Assembly: GCA_030725745.1 (NCBI GenBank)
Contig: JANRFH010000012.1
Location: 41,991-105,990 of the forward strand
Origin: Akkermansiaceae bacterium
GTDB lineage: Bacteria; Verrucomicrobiota; Verrucomicrobiia; Verrucomicrobiales; Akkermansiaceae
Length of the DNA: 64,000 nt
Reading direction: 5' to 3'
Under the pieces are notes generated by a model. It worked only from the letters and a program-made list of their open reading frames with translations, had not been told where the DNA came from and did not search any database. Shown piece after piece: positions 51,101-60,024 of the stretch (its first letter is position 1; each line of letters begins with the position of its first letter). A program made the position numbers and the translations under genes.

Positions 51101-54100
51101 TGGCACCATGCTCCCCCGCCCCGGCCAACTCCTCTACCGCTGGACTCCCGAAGACATCGATCAGGAAAATCAGGACGGAGACGACGATTACCGTGGCGAA
51201 TCCCTACCATCCCTCGACGGAGGCGGCGGCACCACATTTTACGGACAAAAAACAAAACGCGGCCGCAGTTCCACCACTTCCCACCCCACCGTCATCGATT
51301 TCCTGAAAAGCCCCTCCACCGTCAGCTTCGCCCTCACACCCGATGCCGATGGCTTGGTGAGCATCCCCCTCTCCGATTTCGGCGATGCCCGTTTCCTCAC
51401 CATCTTCGCCGCAGACACCGATGCCTGGGACATCCTCACCCTTCCCCTGCCCGACGCAGAGATCGCCACCCGCGACCGCCGCATCGCCCGCCCGCTCGAT
51501 CCCGCCGAGCACCATATCCCCACCCGCTTCGCCGCCGCCCTCGCCCCCGGCGCAGAGGTCACCATCAACAACCTCCTCGATGCCGATTGGCGCGCCTTCA
51601 CCACCCTCGAAGAAGCCCACCGCCACCTCCTCGCCGTCACAGGTGATGACAGGCTACGCACCTTCACCTTCCTCACCACCTGGCCAGATCTCGATGAGAA
51701 GGAAAAACTAAACCTCCTCGCCGATCACCACTGCCACGAACTCCACCTTTTCCTCCAACGCAAAGACCCGGACTTCTTCAAAAAACACGTCCTGCCCTTC
51801 CTCTCCGCCAAGCCGCAACCCACCTTCATGGACGATTACCTGCTCGGCCGCGATCTCACACCCTACCTCCGCCCCTACGCCTTCCCCCGCCTCAACGCCG
51901 CCGAAAAAGCCCTGCTCGCCCGCGCCCTCCCCGCACGCGGCAAAGACATCGCCCGCGAGCTCGATCTCCGTTGGAAAACCGAAGCCCCATCCCCCGAAGC
52001 CGAAACCCGCCTCTTCTCCCAAACCCTCAAAGGAGCCGACCTCTCACCCGACGACAGCCTCGGCTTGGCCTATGATGAAGAGCGTTCCAAACTATTGGCA
52101 AATGTGGACGCGGCATGGCAGCTCGATACCAGTCGAAGAGAAAGTACCTCCGGCTCCTCGGATGGCGTCGCTTACATCACGGAAAAACTCCGCCGCATCG
52201 TCATCCCCAACATCGACTTCGAAGATACCACCCTAGAGGAAGCCATCGACTTCCTCCGCCTACGAGCAGCAGAACTCGATTCCCTAGAGCTAGATCCTTC
52301 CAGAAAGGGGATGAACTTCGTCATTCGTCGTCCTCGTTCCAGTAGTAACGGAGATGGTGGACTAGATGCATCATCAGGCGGCGGGCTTCTTGGAGGCGGA
52401 GATCCCGGCGCTGTTCGCATTGATGAGCTAAGGCTAAAAAATGTGCCACTTGACGTAGCTCTCAAATACATCGCCGACAAAACTAAGATGCGTTTCAAAG
52501 TCGATGACTATGCAATCACCATGGTTCCTCAAACAGAGACAGGAGAAGATTACTACACCCGCACCTTCCGCGTCCCACCCGATTTCGCAGATTCTCTACA
52601 GGTAGAGAGTGGTGCCAACCTACCTATCATTGACCTACTGAGACAATCAGGAATCAGCTTCCCAGACGGCTCCAGCGCCACCTTAACAGCTAGGGGAGCC
52701 CTTATCGTGACCAACTCCCCTTCCGAACTGAACAAAATCGACCAACTCACCCAATCGCTCTCCATGGCCCCACCTGAAACAGATGAGGCCGACCCATTCG
52801 CCGAAGTCTCAGATTTCGACTTAGCTCTCCTCCCACCATTGGAAGATTTACCGTCCGATAAATCCCCCCGCAGCTTCCCAAACCGCACCCACCTCTGGCT
52901 AGAATCTAACTACTACGAGAATCGTAATAAATCTGGAGAAGAACTCATCCCACTGAACCGCTACTGGTTAGAGCTTGCCGGCTGGGATCAGAAAAAGCCC
53001 TTCACCTCCCCCCATTTCAACGCCTGCACCGCCAGCGCAGCCGACGCCCTCATGTGCCTCGCCACCCTGGAACTCCCCTTTACCGCAGAGAAACCGGAAG
53101 TCGCCATCGAGGGCGGCTCACTGCGCGTCAAGGCGCGCGCACCCATGCTGCTTTTCTACAAAGACACACGCATCACCGACAAACTCGCGCCCGAACCACC
53201 CCTGCTCGTCCGCCAGTCCTACCACCCCCTCGCCGAGCCTTTCCAGACCGATGCACAAGGCCGCAAAATAGAAAACACCCTCACCGGAGAACTCCGCACC
53301 GGCGTCCCCTACGGCCTCTCGCTCGTCGTCACAAACCCCACCGGCACCGAGCGCCGCATCGAGACCCTCGCCCAAATCCCCGCAGGCTCCATCCCGCTCG
53401 ACGGCATGCCCGAAACCCTCTCCACGTCCCACCAGCTCGCCCCCTACGGCGTCGTACGGCTGCGCCTCGCCTTCTACTTCCCCGCCGCAGGAGATTTCCC
53501 CGCCTACCCGCTTCACGTCGCCGAGGATGGCACCGTCCTAGCCCACGCCGACGCCCGCACCCTCCGCGTCAGCAATGAACCCGCGCCGGAAGACGCCGCC
53601 TCATGGCTCGCACTCGCCCGCGATGGCACCTCAGAAGCAGTCCTCGCCCGCCTCTCCACCGCGAACCCTGCCGAAACTGAACTAAACGCCATCCTCTGGA
53701 GGCTTCGCGACAAAGATTTTTTCCAAAAAACCACTACCATCCTCCGCCAGCGTCTCTGGGGAAATGAGCAGGCGCTATCCTACGCCGTCCTCCACAACGA
53801 CAAAGCCGCGCTTTCGGACTTCATCGAGACCACACCCCTCGCCCGCAACCTCGGCACCTGGTTCAGCTCAGACCTCGTAAACATCACACCCGCCGAGCAC
53901 CACCTCTGGGAGCCCATGGAATTCGATCCCCTCGTAAACCCCCGTGCCCATCCCTTTGGCAATCACCCACGCCTCAGCCACGAAGCAGCGCTCGAACACT
54001 ACCGCGAATTCCTCGATACCCTATCGTGGAAAGCCGAACTCAGCGCCGAGGACAATCTCACCCTCACCTACCACCTCTTCGTCCAAGATCGCATCGAAGA

Positions 54101-54914
54101 AGCCCTAACAAGATTTGAAAAAATAGACCCCACAGCCCTAACCGACACCCTGCGTTACGATTACCTCCACACCCTCGCCCTGTTCCATCAGAGCAAACCG
54201 GAAGAGGCAAAAACCATCGCCACCACCCGCCTAGCAGACCTACCACCCGGCACATGGCGCGAGCGTTTCACCGCCGTCTCCACACAAGCAGATGAAATCG
54301 CCGCCCCCCTCACCGCCGCTCCCGAGCAGGAAAAAGAAGCTGCACCTACCCTGGAGATCACCCGCGAGAGCGATGACGCCATCACCCTCCGCCACAGCGG
54401 ACTCGATGAAGCAGAACTCCGCCTCTACCACATCGACCTCGAAGTCCTCTTCTCCAAAGATCCCTTCCTCAAAGGCGGCATGGAATCCTCCCTCCCACCC
54501 ATCGCGCCGAACCTCTCCGCCGCCGTGAAATTCGAGAAAGGAAGCGAATTCACCCCCTTCCAGCTACCTGAAGATTTCCGAAAAGGAAACCTCTTCATCG
54601 CCGCAGAATCAGACGACACCCAGCGCTTGGAAATCCTAGGCACCCGCCTCATCGAGCTACGCATCCTCCCCGCCGACCGCACCGTCCTTGTCACAGACAC
54701 CGCCACCGGAAAACCCCTCCCCAACACCTACATCAAAGTCTATTCCGAAGCCCGCGATGGCTCCATCACCTTCCACAAAGACGGCTACACCGACCTGCGC
54801 GGCAAGTTCGACCACATCTCTCACACCGCCACCGACCCCTCCACCCTAAAGCGCTTCGCCATCCTAGCCTCCCACCCAGAAAAAGGCTCCCTAACCCGTA
54901 TCATCCAGAGGTAG
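48153..54914 (+). CDS. Giant secreted macroglobulin-like protein with embedded secretin-type domains
   Basis: The ATG at 48153 begins a signal peptide (MKTLLALFLAISPLAANP); the track start is a GTG 9 bp earlier. The 2253-residue protein has an N-terminal helical region, then MG-like beta domains (for example DRGQLIAGEKTTLHLDA near 600) and an alpha-2-macroglobulin-like core. I find no CXEQ thioester. Around 1338-1540 a foreign-looking pair of short secretin/STN-type domains interrupts it (NIDFEDTTLEEAIDFLRLRA, LRLKNVPLDVALKYIADKTK, ALIVTNSPSELNKIDQL). The C-terminus has TATGKPLPNTYIKVYSEA. Probable envelope protein; function unknown. Confidence 0.75.
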   Translation: MKTLLALFLAISPLAANPDSFRELFADPATRSEAIATLTPGTRDAFFFTALDHQLSGREKEYATTITAWKAAADRKKSPVSPQGMEVLENRRILLTYDRDPQAALKELTRRLDLTFDHSKPASPTADLELPTSVDPALISDTAFREEADQAQPSTPYRLYSQKALATELDSLDKFNDERIRWFAGNFEGYDHPSYTALITKTLALDPPYEGSELPFNELTLAQLKEIIKSTPALLGKSRFVSSYLTKLTPSHPAELERHPAAHAAFLAACRDFALTLPPSRNDLRAHILYHHLRLQQTLGNHPLNDFVAYLTLPRRNHRIIQAFEKSEEFFSPTSDLNNITLSTTVSNDTELIESYLLHFLALSDTAQKPFVPYIQEKELAALHARARLLAGASTARWAPALAPEEYASLREETRITFSPTVPSLFSAEEKISLPLDLKNTPTLLIRIHEIVSKDTAPSVDLEGLVPHHTRTLSFDQQPLVLHRENIDLPELEGAGTWIVEFVSERISARALIQKGNITPHITRTPEGQVIRVFDEASHPLGNFTLELGDDTFTAKDGTITVPDSANQPVTSGKLTAGKLITEISLDTRTDSLGLDASFFLDRGQLIAGEKTTLHLDAKPTNHGLHLPVERLESPSLVMKAELLGGTTTERIIAEKLDPSGINAIPILVPADLLSLSFVLTATATPTTGEEPVTLTSTASFELNADLKSKRIATALFSETQAGHSLELRGRNGEPLPSRAIRLTFTHHLYDCPIVIRLRTDDSGRISLGTLDGITEITANSSDIAPTTYVLPIRILELPTDYVIPADRELRIPIDPTQGKSRLVRLAKDDPAEDFLPSPQAAIKDNHLVLNDLPPATYRYTQGELKTKITVLPGGSKRGDLIVTEDNILPLTIPTSPLISSAVAGDKNLSIRIEGASPTTRVTVSARRFDHGKWDPGYAFYPFAQRQPSGLTRSVLPSRYLTGRLLSDEARYILDRRAAKTFPGTMLPRPGQLLYRWTPEDIDQENQDGDDDYRGESLPSLDGGGGTTFYGQKTKRGRSSTTSHPTVIDFLKSPSTVSFALTPDADGLVSIPLSDFGDARFLTIFAADTDAWDILTLPLPDAEIATRDRRIARPLDPAEHHIPTRFAAALAPGAEVTINNLLDADWRAFTTLEEAHRHLLAVTGDDRLRTFTFLTTWPDLDEKEKLNLLADHHCHELHLFLQRKDPDFFKKHVLPFLSAKPQPTFMDDYLLGRDLTPYLRPYAFPRLNAAEKALLARALPARGKDIARELDLRWKTEAPSPEAETRLFSQTLKGADLSPDDSLGLAYDEERSKLLANVDAAWQLDTSRRESTSGSSDGVAYITEKLRRIVIPNIDFEDTTLEEAIDFLRLRAAELDSLELDPSRKGMNFVIRRPRSSSNGDGGLDASSGGGLLGGGDPGAVRIDELRLKNVPLDVALKYIADKTKMRFKVDDYAITMVPQTETGEDYYTRTFRVPPDFADSLQVESGANLPIIDLLRQSGISFPDGSSATLTARGALIVTNSPSELNKIDQLTQSLSMAPPETDEADPFAEVSDFDLALLPPLEDLPSDKSPRSFPNRTHLWLESNYYENRNKSGEELIPLNRYWLELAGWDQKKPFTSPHFNACTASAADALMCLATLELPFTAEKPEVAIEGGSLRVKARAPMLLFYKDTRITDKLAPEPPLLVRQSYHPLAEPFQTDAQGRKIENTLTGELRTGVPYGLSLVVTNPTGTERRIETLAQIPAGSIPLDGMPETLSTSHQLAPYGVVRLRLAFYFPAAGDFPAYPLHVAEDGTVLAHADARTLRVSNEPAPEDAASWLALARDGTSEAVLARLSTANPAETELNAILWRLRDKDFFQKTTTILRQRLWGNEQALSYAVLHNDKAALSDFIETTPLARNLGTWFSSDLVNITPAEHHLWEPMEFDPLVNPRAHPFGNHPRLSHEAALEHYREFLDTLSWKAELSAEDNLTLTYHLFVQDRIEEALTRFEKIDPTALTDTLRYDYLHTLALFHQSKPEEAKTIATTRLADLPPGTWRERFTAVSTQADEIAAPLTAAPEQEKEAAPTLEITRESDDAITLRHSGLDEAELRLYHIDLEVLFSKDPFLKGGMESSLPPIAPNLSAAVKFEKGSEFTPFQLPEDFRKGNLFIAAESDDTQRLEILGTRLIELRILPADRTVLVTDTATGKPLPNTYIKVYSEARDGSITFHKDGYTDLRGKFDHISHTATDPSTLKRFAILASHPEKGSLTRIIQR

Positions 54915-54927
54915 ACCAAAACCCAAG

Positions 54928-55086
54928 CACCCACTCGTCCGCCATAGCTTCAGCGAAAGAGGAACCCCAGCTTCGTGCCTTCCCCACTTCGTGTGAGAAA
55001 ACCACCCACTCGTCCGCCATAGCCTCAGCGAAGGAGCAACCCCAGCTCCGCGTTCCCTCTGTGGCCTCTGTGTCTCTGCGGTAAAA
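54928..55086. repeat. Repeat element H: two direct 55-bp copies plus a solo 9-bp-word terminus
   Basis: CACCCACTCGTCCGCCATAG and the following roughly 35 bp occur at 54928 and again at 55003 with few mismatches. Immediately after, the complement of 55053-55086 reads ACCGCAGAGACACAGAGGCC and ACAGAGG, the same 9-bp-word terminus as element A. No left partner of that terminus is present. It lies between the convergent giant and mrp genes. Confidence 0.85.
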
Positions 55087-55115
55087 TCCCCCAACCCCAG
55101 TCTTCCTACTCGTTC

Positions 55116-56144
55116 CTACACCTCCAGCCCCGCGACCATCGCATGAAACGCCGCTGAGACCTTGTTGTCCTTCGGATCCATCAGCGCCACCGGCCGCCCC
55201 TTATCTCCACCACGCCCAGTGGGTTCATCAATCGGGATCTGCGCCAGCAACGGCACATTCATATCCTCCGCCTCACGCACACCGCCGCCTTCACCGAAGA
55301 GGTAATAACGTTTTCCAGCATCGCACTCAAACCACGCCATGTTCTCGATCAACCCAAGAATCGGCACGTTCACCTTCGCAAACATCGCCACCGCCTTACG
55401 CGCATCGATCAACGCCACTTCCTGCGGAGTCGTCACGATCACCGCACCATCCACCGCCACCGTCTGAACGATGGTCAGTTGGATATCCCCCGTTCCCGGC
55501 GGGAGATCCAGCACCAGCACATCCAGCTCACCCCAAGCCACCTGCCTGAGGAACTGCTGAGTGTAACGCGTCGCCATCGGCCCACGAACAATCACCGGAG
55601 ACTTGTCCTCTAGCAATAAGCCCATCGACATCAGCTTTATCCCATGTGCCTCGATCGGGATGATCTCGTCATGCTCATTCGCATCCGGCCTTTCATTCGT
55701 TCCGAACATCTGTGCCACGGAAGGCCCATAAAGATCGCAATCGCAAAGCCCCACCTTCAGCCCGCGTGCCGCCAGCGCGACCGCCACGTTCGCTGCAACC
55801 GTGGATTTCCCCACACCACCCTTACCCGAAGCAATCGCGATGATGCGTTTCACCCCGGGTATCGAGCTTTTCCCAACGGCTCCCGAAGCTGCCTCGGGCG
55901 CATCTTTCACAGAAATATCCACCTTCACGTTCGACACTCCCTCCATCCCATCAAGCACGGCATGGATGTCCTGGAAAATCTGCTGCGGCACCTTCGCGTC
56001 CTTCGTCGCCACCTCAATCCTTACGGTCACCTCTCCACCCTCCACTTCCACTGCTTTCACAAGTCCAAAGGATACGATATCCCTCGAAAATCCCGGATAC
56101 TTTACCTGCTTCAGCGCTTCTTTAATCTGCTCAACGTTTATCAT
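55116..56144 (-). CDS. mrp: Mrp/ApbC-family iron-sulfur carrier ATPase
   Basis: I start at the ATG at 56144 (342 aa). The N-terminal MIP18-type domain (about 1-75, VTVRIEVATKDAKVPQQIFQDI) is followed by the P-loop GTPase/ATPase core: deviant Walker A IAIASGKGGVGKSTVAANVA, CDCDLYGPSVAQMFG and VLDLPPGTGDIQLTIVQT. The protein normally carries a bridging Fe-S cluster at a CXXC motif before FGEGGG. Here that place reads FECDAGKRYYLFGEGGG, so only one of the two cysteines remains. Cluster transfer may be altered. It converges with the giant gene. Confidence 0.94.
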   Translation of the reverse strand: MINVEQIKEALKQVKYPGFSRDIVSFGLVKAVEVEGGEVTVRIEVATKDAKVPQQIFQDIHAVLDGMEGVSNVKVDISVKDAPEAASGAVGKSSIPGVKRIIAIASGKGGVGKSTVAANVAVALAARGLKVGLCDCDLYGPSVAQMFGTNERPDANEHDEIIPIEAHGIKLMSMGLLLEDKSPVIVRGPMATRYTQQFLRQVAWGELDVLVLDLPPGTGDIQLTIVQTVAVDGAVIVTTPQEVALIDARKAVAMFAKVNVPILGLIENMAWFECDAGKRYYLFGEGGGVREAEDMNVPLLAQIPIDEPTGRGGDKGRPVALMDPKDNKVSAAFHAMVAGLEV

Positions 56145-56224
56145 GTCCGTGCCCACTCTCCTCGTTTTCCGCTCCAACGCAAGTCCGCCTTCCCCTCGCC
56201 CTTCGATACGCTATTCTGCGCGCC

Positions 56225-57178
56225 TTGATCACCCCGCAGCAAATCATCCTTGCAGTCCTTCCCGTCTATCTCCTGATGGCCACCGGAGCTGTGCTGAGGA
56301 AAACCCGCATCCTCAAGCGCGAGCACGATGCGGGCATCATGCACATCGTCTTCTCCGTGCTCGTGCCTTGCTTCATCTTGGATCAAACTCTCGGCGCGGA
56401 AATCCTCCGAAACTTCGGCACACTAGCCACCGGAGCCGGGTTAGGCTTCCTTTTTATCGTCACCGGCATCGCCACCGGCTGGCTCGGAGCGAAAGCCATC
56501 GGCCTCACACCCGGCAAGGGCTTCCGAACCTTCGCCCTCGCCTCCGGCTGCCAGAATTTTGGCTACGCCGCCGTCCCCGTTGTGGAAATCTTATGGGGAA
56601 GCTCCGCCCTCGCCCTCCTCTTCGTTCACAACATCGGCGTGGAAGTCGCCATCTGGTCAGTCGGCGTCATGCTCATTTCCGGAGACAAACGCATCGTCTG
56701 GAAACGCCTTATCAACGGCCCCATCATCGCAGTCTCCATAGCCCTCCTACTCGTCTCCCTAGGCTTGGATGACAAAGTCACCGGCCCCGTCCGCACCACC
56801 ATGTCCATGATTGGCATCGGTGCCTTCCCCATCGCCATACTCATGGTCGGTGCCTCCATCGCCGATCTAGCAGGCACCGAGAAACCTTCGTGGAAAATCG
56901 CCATCGCTGCCTGCATTGTCCGCCTCATCATCGTCCCTGCTCTCATCATCCTCGCCGCGAAGTTCATCCCCATGTCCACCGAGCTCCGCCAGATCCTCGT
57001 CGTGCAGGCAGCCATGCCAGCCGCCCTCGTGCCCATCCTACTCGCTCGCATCTATGGCGGGCAGCCCGGCGTCGCCGTGCAGGTCGTCGTCGCCACCACC
57101 ATCGTATCCCTCGCCACCCTACCCTTCGTCATCTACCACGGGGCGCGATTCCTAGAGCTAGTCCCAGTCGCCCCCTGA
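56225..57178 (+). CDS. AEC-family transporter
   Basis: The 317-residue protein starts at a TTG, with no ATG before residue 18. About ten TM helices in two five-helix halves match the auxin-efflux-carrier family: ILAVLPVYLLMATGAVLRKT at the N-terminus, ASGCQNFGYAAVPVVE (the conserved N-F-G-Y-x-P-like crossover motif) and LVVQAAMPAALVPILLARIYGG in the second half. Family members carry carboxylates or amino acids, but the substrate here is unknown. It is divergent from mrp by 80 bp. Confidence 0.9.
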   Translation: MITPQQIILAVLPVYLLMATGAVLRKTRILKREHDAGIMHIVFSVLVPCFILDQTLGAEILRNFGTLATGAGLGFLFIVTGIATGWLGAKAIGLTPGKGFRTFALASGCQNFGYAAVPVVEILWGSSALALLFVHNIGVEVAIWSVGVMLISGDKRIVWKRLINGPIIAVSIALLLVSLGLDDKVTGPVRTTMSMIGIGAFPIAILMVGASIADLAGTEKPSWKIAIAACIVRLIIVPALIILAAKFIPMSTELRQILVVQAAMPAALVPILLARIYGGQPGVAVQVVVATTIVSLATLPFVIYHGARFLELVPVAP

Positions 57179-57226
57179 ATCCCACTTGCCCTGAACACGC
57201 TTTGATGCACTACTTGCCCGCCATCC

Positions 57227-59974
57227 ATGCCTGATCCCACCCCTTCCAGCACCCCGAAAAGCATTTCGCTCAAGCCAGCTATCGATGGCCAACTCTCTCC
57301 CTCTGAGCGCACGGAACTCTACAAGCGTTTCCTCGAAGTAGAGGAGGAAATCATCCTCGCACGCCACCGCGATGGCGCAGGCGGCATTGAGATCTCCGAG
57401 GCACGCTCCGCCGTCATCGACAAGCTCCTCTCCGCCATCCTCGCCTCCACGCTCAAAAGCCAGAAGGCGGACTCCTCCTCCCTCGCCCTCGTCGCCATCG
57501 GCGGATACGGCCGCGGAACGCTCAATCCCGGCTCGGACATAGATCTCCTTTTCCTCCTACCCCGCGCATCAAACAAGCTTCCAAAAAGCGTCCAAGAACT
57601 CGTCCAGCACGTCCTCTACCCCCTCTGGGACATGGGCTTCAAGGTCGGTCACGCCGCTCGCTCCATCGCCGAGTGCATCGCCGAGGCACGCGCCGATCAG
57701 CAGAGCTTCACCGCTCTCATGGACACCCGTCTCATCGCCGGAAACGAAATACTCTACGCAGATTTCCTCGTCCGATTTGAGAAAAACTGTACCAGCAAAG
57801 GCCAAAACACCTTCCTAGAAACTCGCCGACTCGACCTCCGCTCGCGCTACGAAAAAAGCTCCCACACCGTTTTCCTCCAAGAGCCGAACGTAAAGGAATC
57901 CTGCGGCGGCCTCCGCGACTACCAGAACATCCTCTGGGTCGCACAGATCAAGACCGGCTCGCGCAGCCTGCGTAAACTTGTCGATGAGCGCCTCATCACT
58001 GCAAACACCCTCAAGGAAATCGAAGAAGCCTACGACTTCCTCATGCGGGTAAGAAATGAACTCCACTACCACTCGGGAAAATCCACAGACATTCTCACCC
58101 TCCAGCTACAGGGCATAGTCGCCACTGCATTCAATTACCCGCAGCGCAGCATCCTACGCCGCACCGAGGCCTTCATGCGGGATTACTACCGCCACACCCG
58201 CCACCTCTACCGCCATACAAACTCCCTCATGGAGACCTTCGAGATCCAGCAGGACACCATGGCAGAGAGCGGAGTCGGCTCCTTCCTCACCTTCCGGAAA
58301 AAGAGCAAAGAAGAGTTCGATGGTTTCATCGCAAAAGGCGGGCGCATTTATCCGGCAAACCAAGACATCTTCAAAGATGACATGCATCGCTTGATGCGAC
58401 TCTTCCAGCACACCCAGCTGCGGAACCTCCGCCTCTCACCTCAAATGCGCCGCCTCATCGCCAGCCACTGGGGCGATATAGACCGCCCCTTCCGCTACCT
58501 GAAGGCAAACCGCGAAACCTTCCAAGCTATCCTCGAGCGAAAGGGTGAAGCAGCCAGAACCCTGCGCCAGATGCACCGCATCGGCTTCCTCGGCCGCTAC
58601 CTCCCCGAGTTCGGTGCGCTAGATTGCCTCGTCCAGCACGAGTTCTTCCACCGCTACACCGCAGACGAGCACACCCTCCGCTGCATCGACCACCTCGATA
58701 GACTCCTCGAAAATACCGACCCCTCACGAGACATTTTCCGCCGCCTCTTCCACCAGATCGTAGATCCATACGCCCTCTACGTCGCCCTCATCCTACACGA
58801 TACCGGACGCTCCGAGAATTTCCGCGAGCACATCGATGGCTCTGCCCTCCTCGCCATCAAGCTCTGCTCGCGCCTCCAGATCACCGGACGCCGCCGGGCA
58901 CTCATCATGTTCCTTGTGGACAATCACCTCACCTTCTGGCGCACCGCCACCACGCGGAACCTCGAAGACCCCGCCGTCATCGCAGAATTCGCCGGTGTCA
59001 TGAAAACGCCGGAGAACCTCGATGCCCTCCTCCTTTTCACCTACTGCGATACTAGTGGCACCGCCCCCGGAGCATGGAGCGGCTGGAAGGCCTCGCTCAT
59101 GATCCAGCTTCACAAAGCCACGCACCGATTCCTCACCGAGGGCAAGGAAGGCTTCAAGCGCACCCTCGATAAGGATCGCATCGATTTGGAAAAGGAAGTC
59201 ACAACCCTCATGCGGGATGACTACCGCGAAGACATCCGCGAGCACTTCAAGCGCACCCCATCCGCCGCCTTCGCCTACCGGAACGCTGCGGCGATACGCA
59301 CTCAGGTTCGTACCGTCCGCTACTTCCTACACGAGGAGGAAAAAGGCGAAGCCGCCGTCCCCTTCTGCATCAAACTGAATGACCAACCGGACAAGGGATA
59401 CTCCGAGCTCATCCTCGCCACTCGCGACCGCCCGCTGCTGTTAGAAAAACTCTGCTGCGCCCTCGCTTCAGAACAAATCAACATCCTCTCGGCAGATCTC
59501 TTCACCCGCACCGACAACATCGTCCTCAACATCTTCCGAGTCTGCACCACAAACTTCGAGCCGATCTCCAATGAGTCCACGCGCAAGCGCTTCACCGAAA
59601 CCTTCACCACCATTCTAGGCCAAGAGCAGTATTCCCCGGAAAAATACCTTAAGGCGAAAACTAACTTCCTAAAGCCACGCACCGAAACCGGCGTCTCCGT
59701 ACCCGTCCGCGCCCGCGTCTCGAACGACCTCCATCCCACCTGCACCACTGTAGAAATCCAGGCACTCGACCGCATCGCTCTCCTCCATGATCTCTTCTTC
59801 ACCATCGGCGAAGCGAAGCTGGAGACCGTTCACGCCCGTATCTGCACCGAAAAAGGCGTCGCCATGGACACCCTCTACATCACCACGGCGGATGGCAAAC
59901 AGATCACCGATCCCGAAGTCCTGAACTCCCTCGAAGAGAGGTTCAGCAGCCTCGTCTCGAACCAGCAGGCATAG
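57227..59974 (+). CDS. glnD: [Protein-PII] uridylyltransferase / uridylyl-removing enzyme
   Basis: GlnD senses glutamine and uridylylates or deuridylylates PII proteins. The 915-residue length is typical. The nucleotidyltransferase motif is AIGGYGRGTLNPGSDIDLLFLLP (about 88-110). The HD phosphohydrolase domain shows HEFFHRYTADEHTLRCIDHL and ALILHDTGRSENFREHIDGS; the second Asp/Gly pattern differs slightly from the usual HDIGKG. Two C-terminal ACT domains follow (ILATRDRPLLLEKLCCALASE and IQALDRIALLHDLFFTIGEA). No glnB or amtB lies nearby. Confidence 0.95.
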   Translation: MPDPTPSSTPKSISLKPAIDGQLSPSERTELYKRFLEVEEEIILARHRDGAGGIEISEARSAVIDKLLSAILASTLKSQKADSSSLALVAIGGYGRGTLNPGSDIDLLFLLPRASNKLPKSVQELVQHVLYPLWDMGFKVGHAARSIAECIAEARADQQSFTALMDTRLIAGNEILYADFLVRFEKNCTSKGQNTFLETRRLDLRSRYEKSSHTVFLQEPNVKESCGGLRDYQNILWVAQIKTGSRSLRKLVDERLITANTLKEIEEAYDFLMRVRNELHYHSGKSTDILTLQLQGIVATAFNYPQRSILRRTEAFMRDYYRHTRHLYRHTNSLMETFEIQQDTMAESGVGSFLTFRKKSKEEFDGFIAKGGRIYPANQDIFKDDMHRLMRLFQHTQLRNLRLSPQMRRLIASHWGDIDRPFRYLKANRETFQAILERKGEAARTLRQMHRIGFLGRYLPEFGALDCLVQHEFFHRYTADEHTLRCIDHLDRLLENTDPSRDIFRRLFHQIVDPYALYVALILHDTGRSENFREHIDGSALLAIKLCSRLQITGRRRALIMFLVDNHLTFWRTATTRNLEDPAVIAEFAGVMKTPENLDALLLFTYCDTSGTAPGAWSGWKASLMIQLHKATHRFLTEGKEGFKRTLDKDRIDLEKEVTTLMRDDYREDIREHFKRTPSAAFAYRNAAAIRTQVRTVRYFLHEEEKGEAAVPFCIKLNDQPDKGYSELILATRDRPLLLEKLCCALASEQINILSADLFTRTDNIVLNIFRVCTTNFEPISNESTRKRFTETFTTILGQEQYSPEKYLKAKTNFLKPRTETGVSVPVRARVSNDLHPTCTTVEIQALDRIALLHDLFFTIGEAKLETVHARICTEKGVAMDTLYITTADGKQITDPEVLNSLEERFSSLVSNQQA

Positions 59975-60024
59975 GCGTCATTTCGCAGGTTTCTCCACGC
60001 CACAAAGGAGCAAAACGCCCTCTT

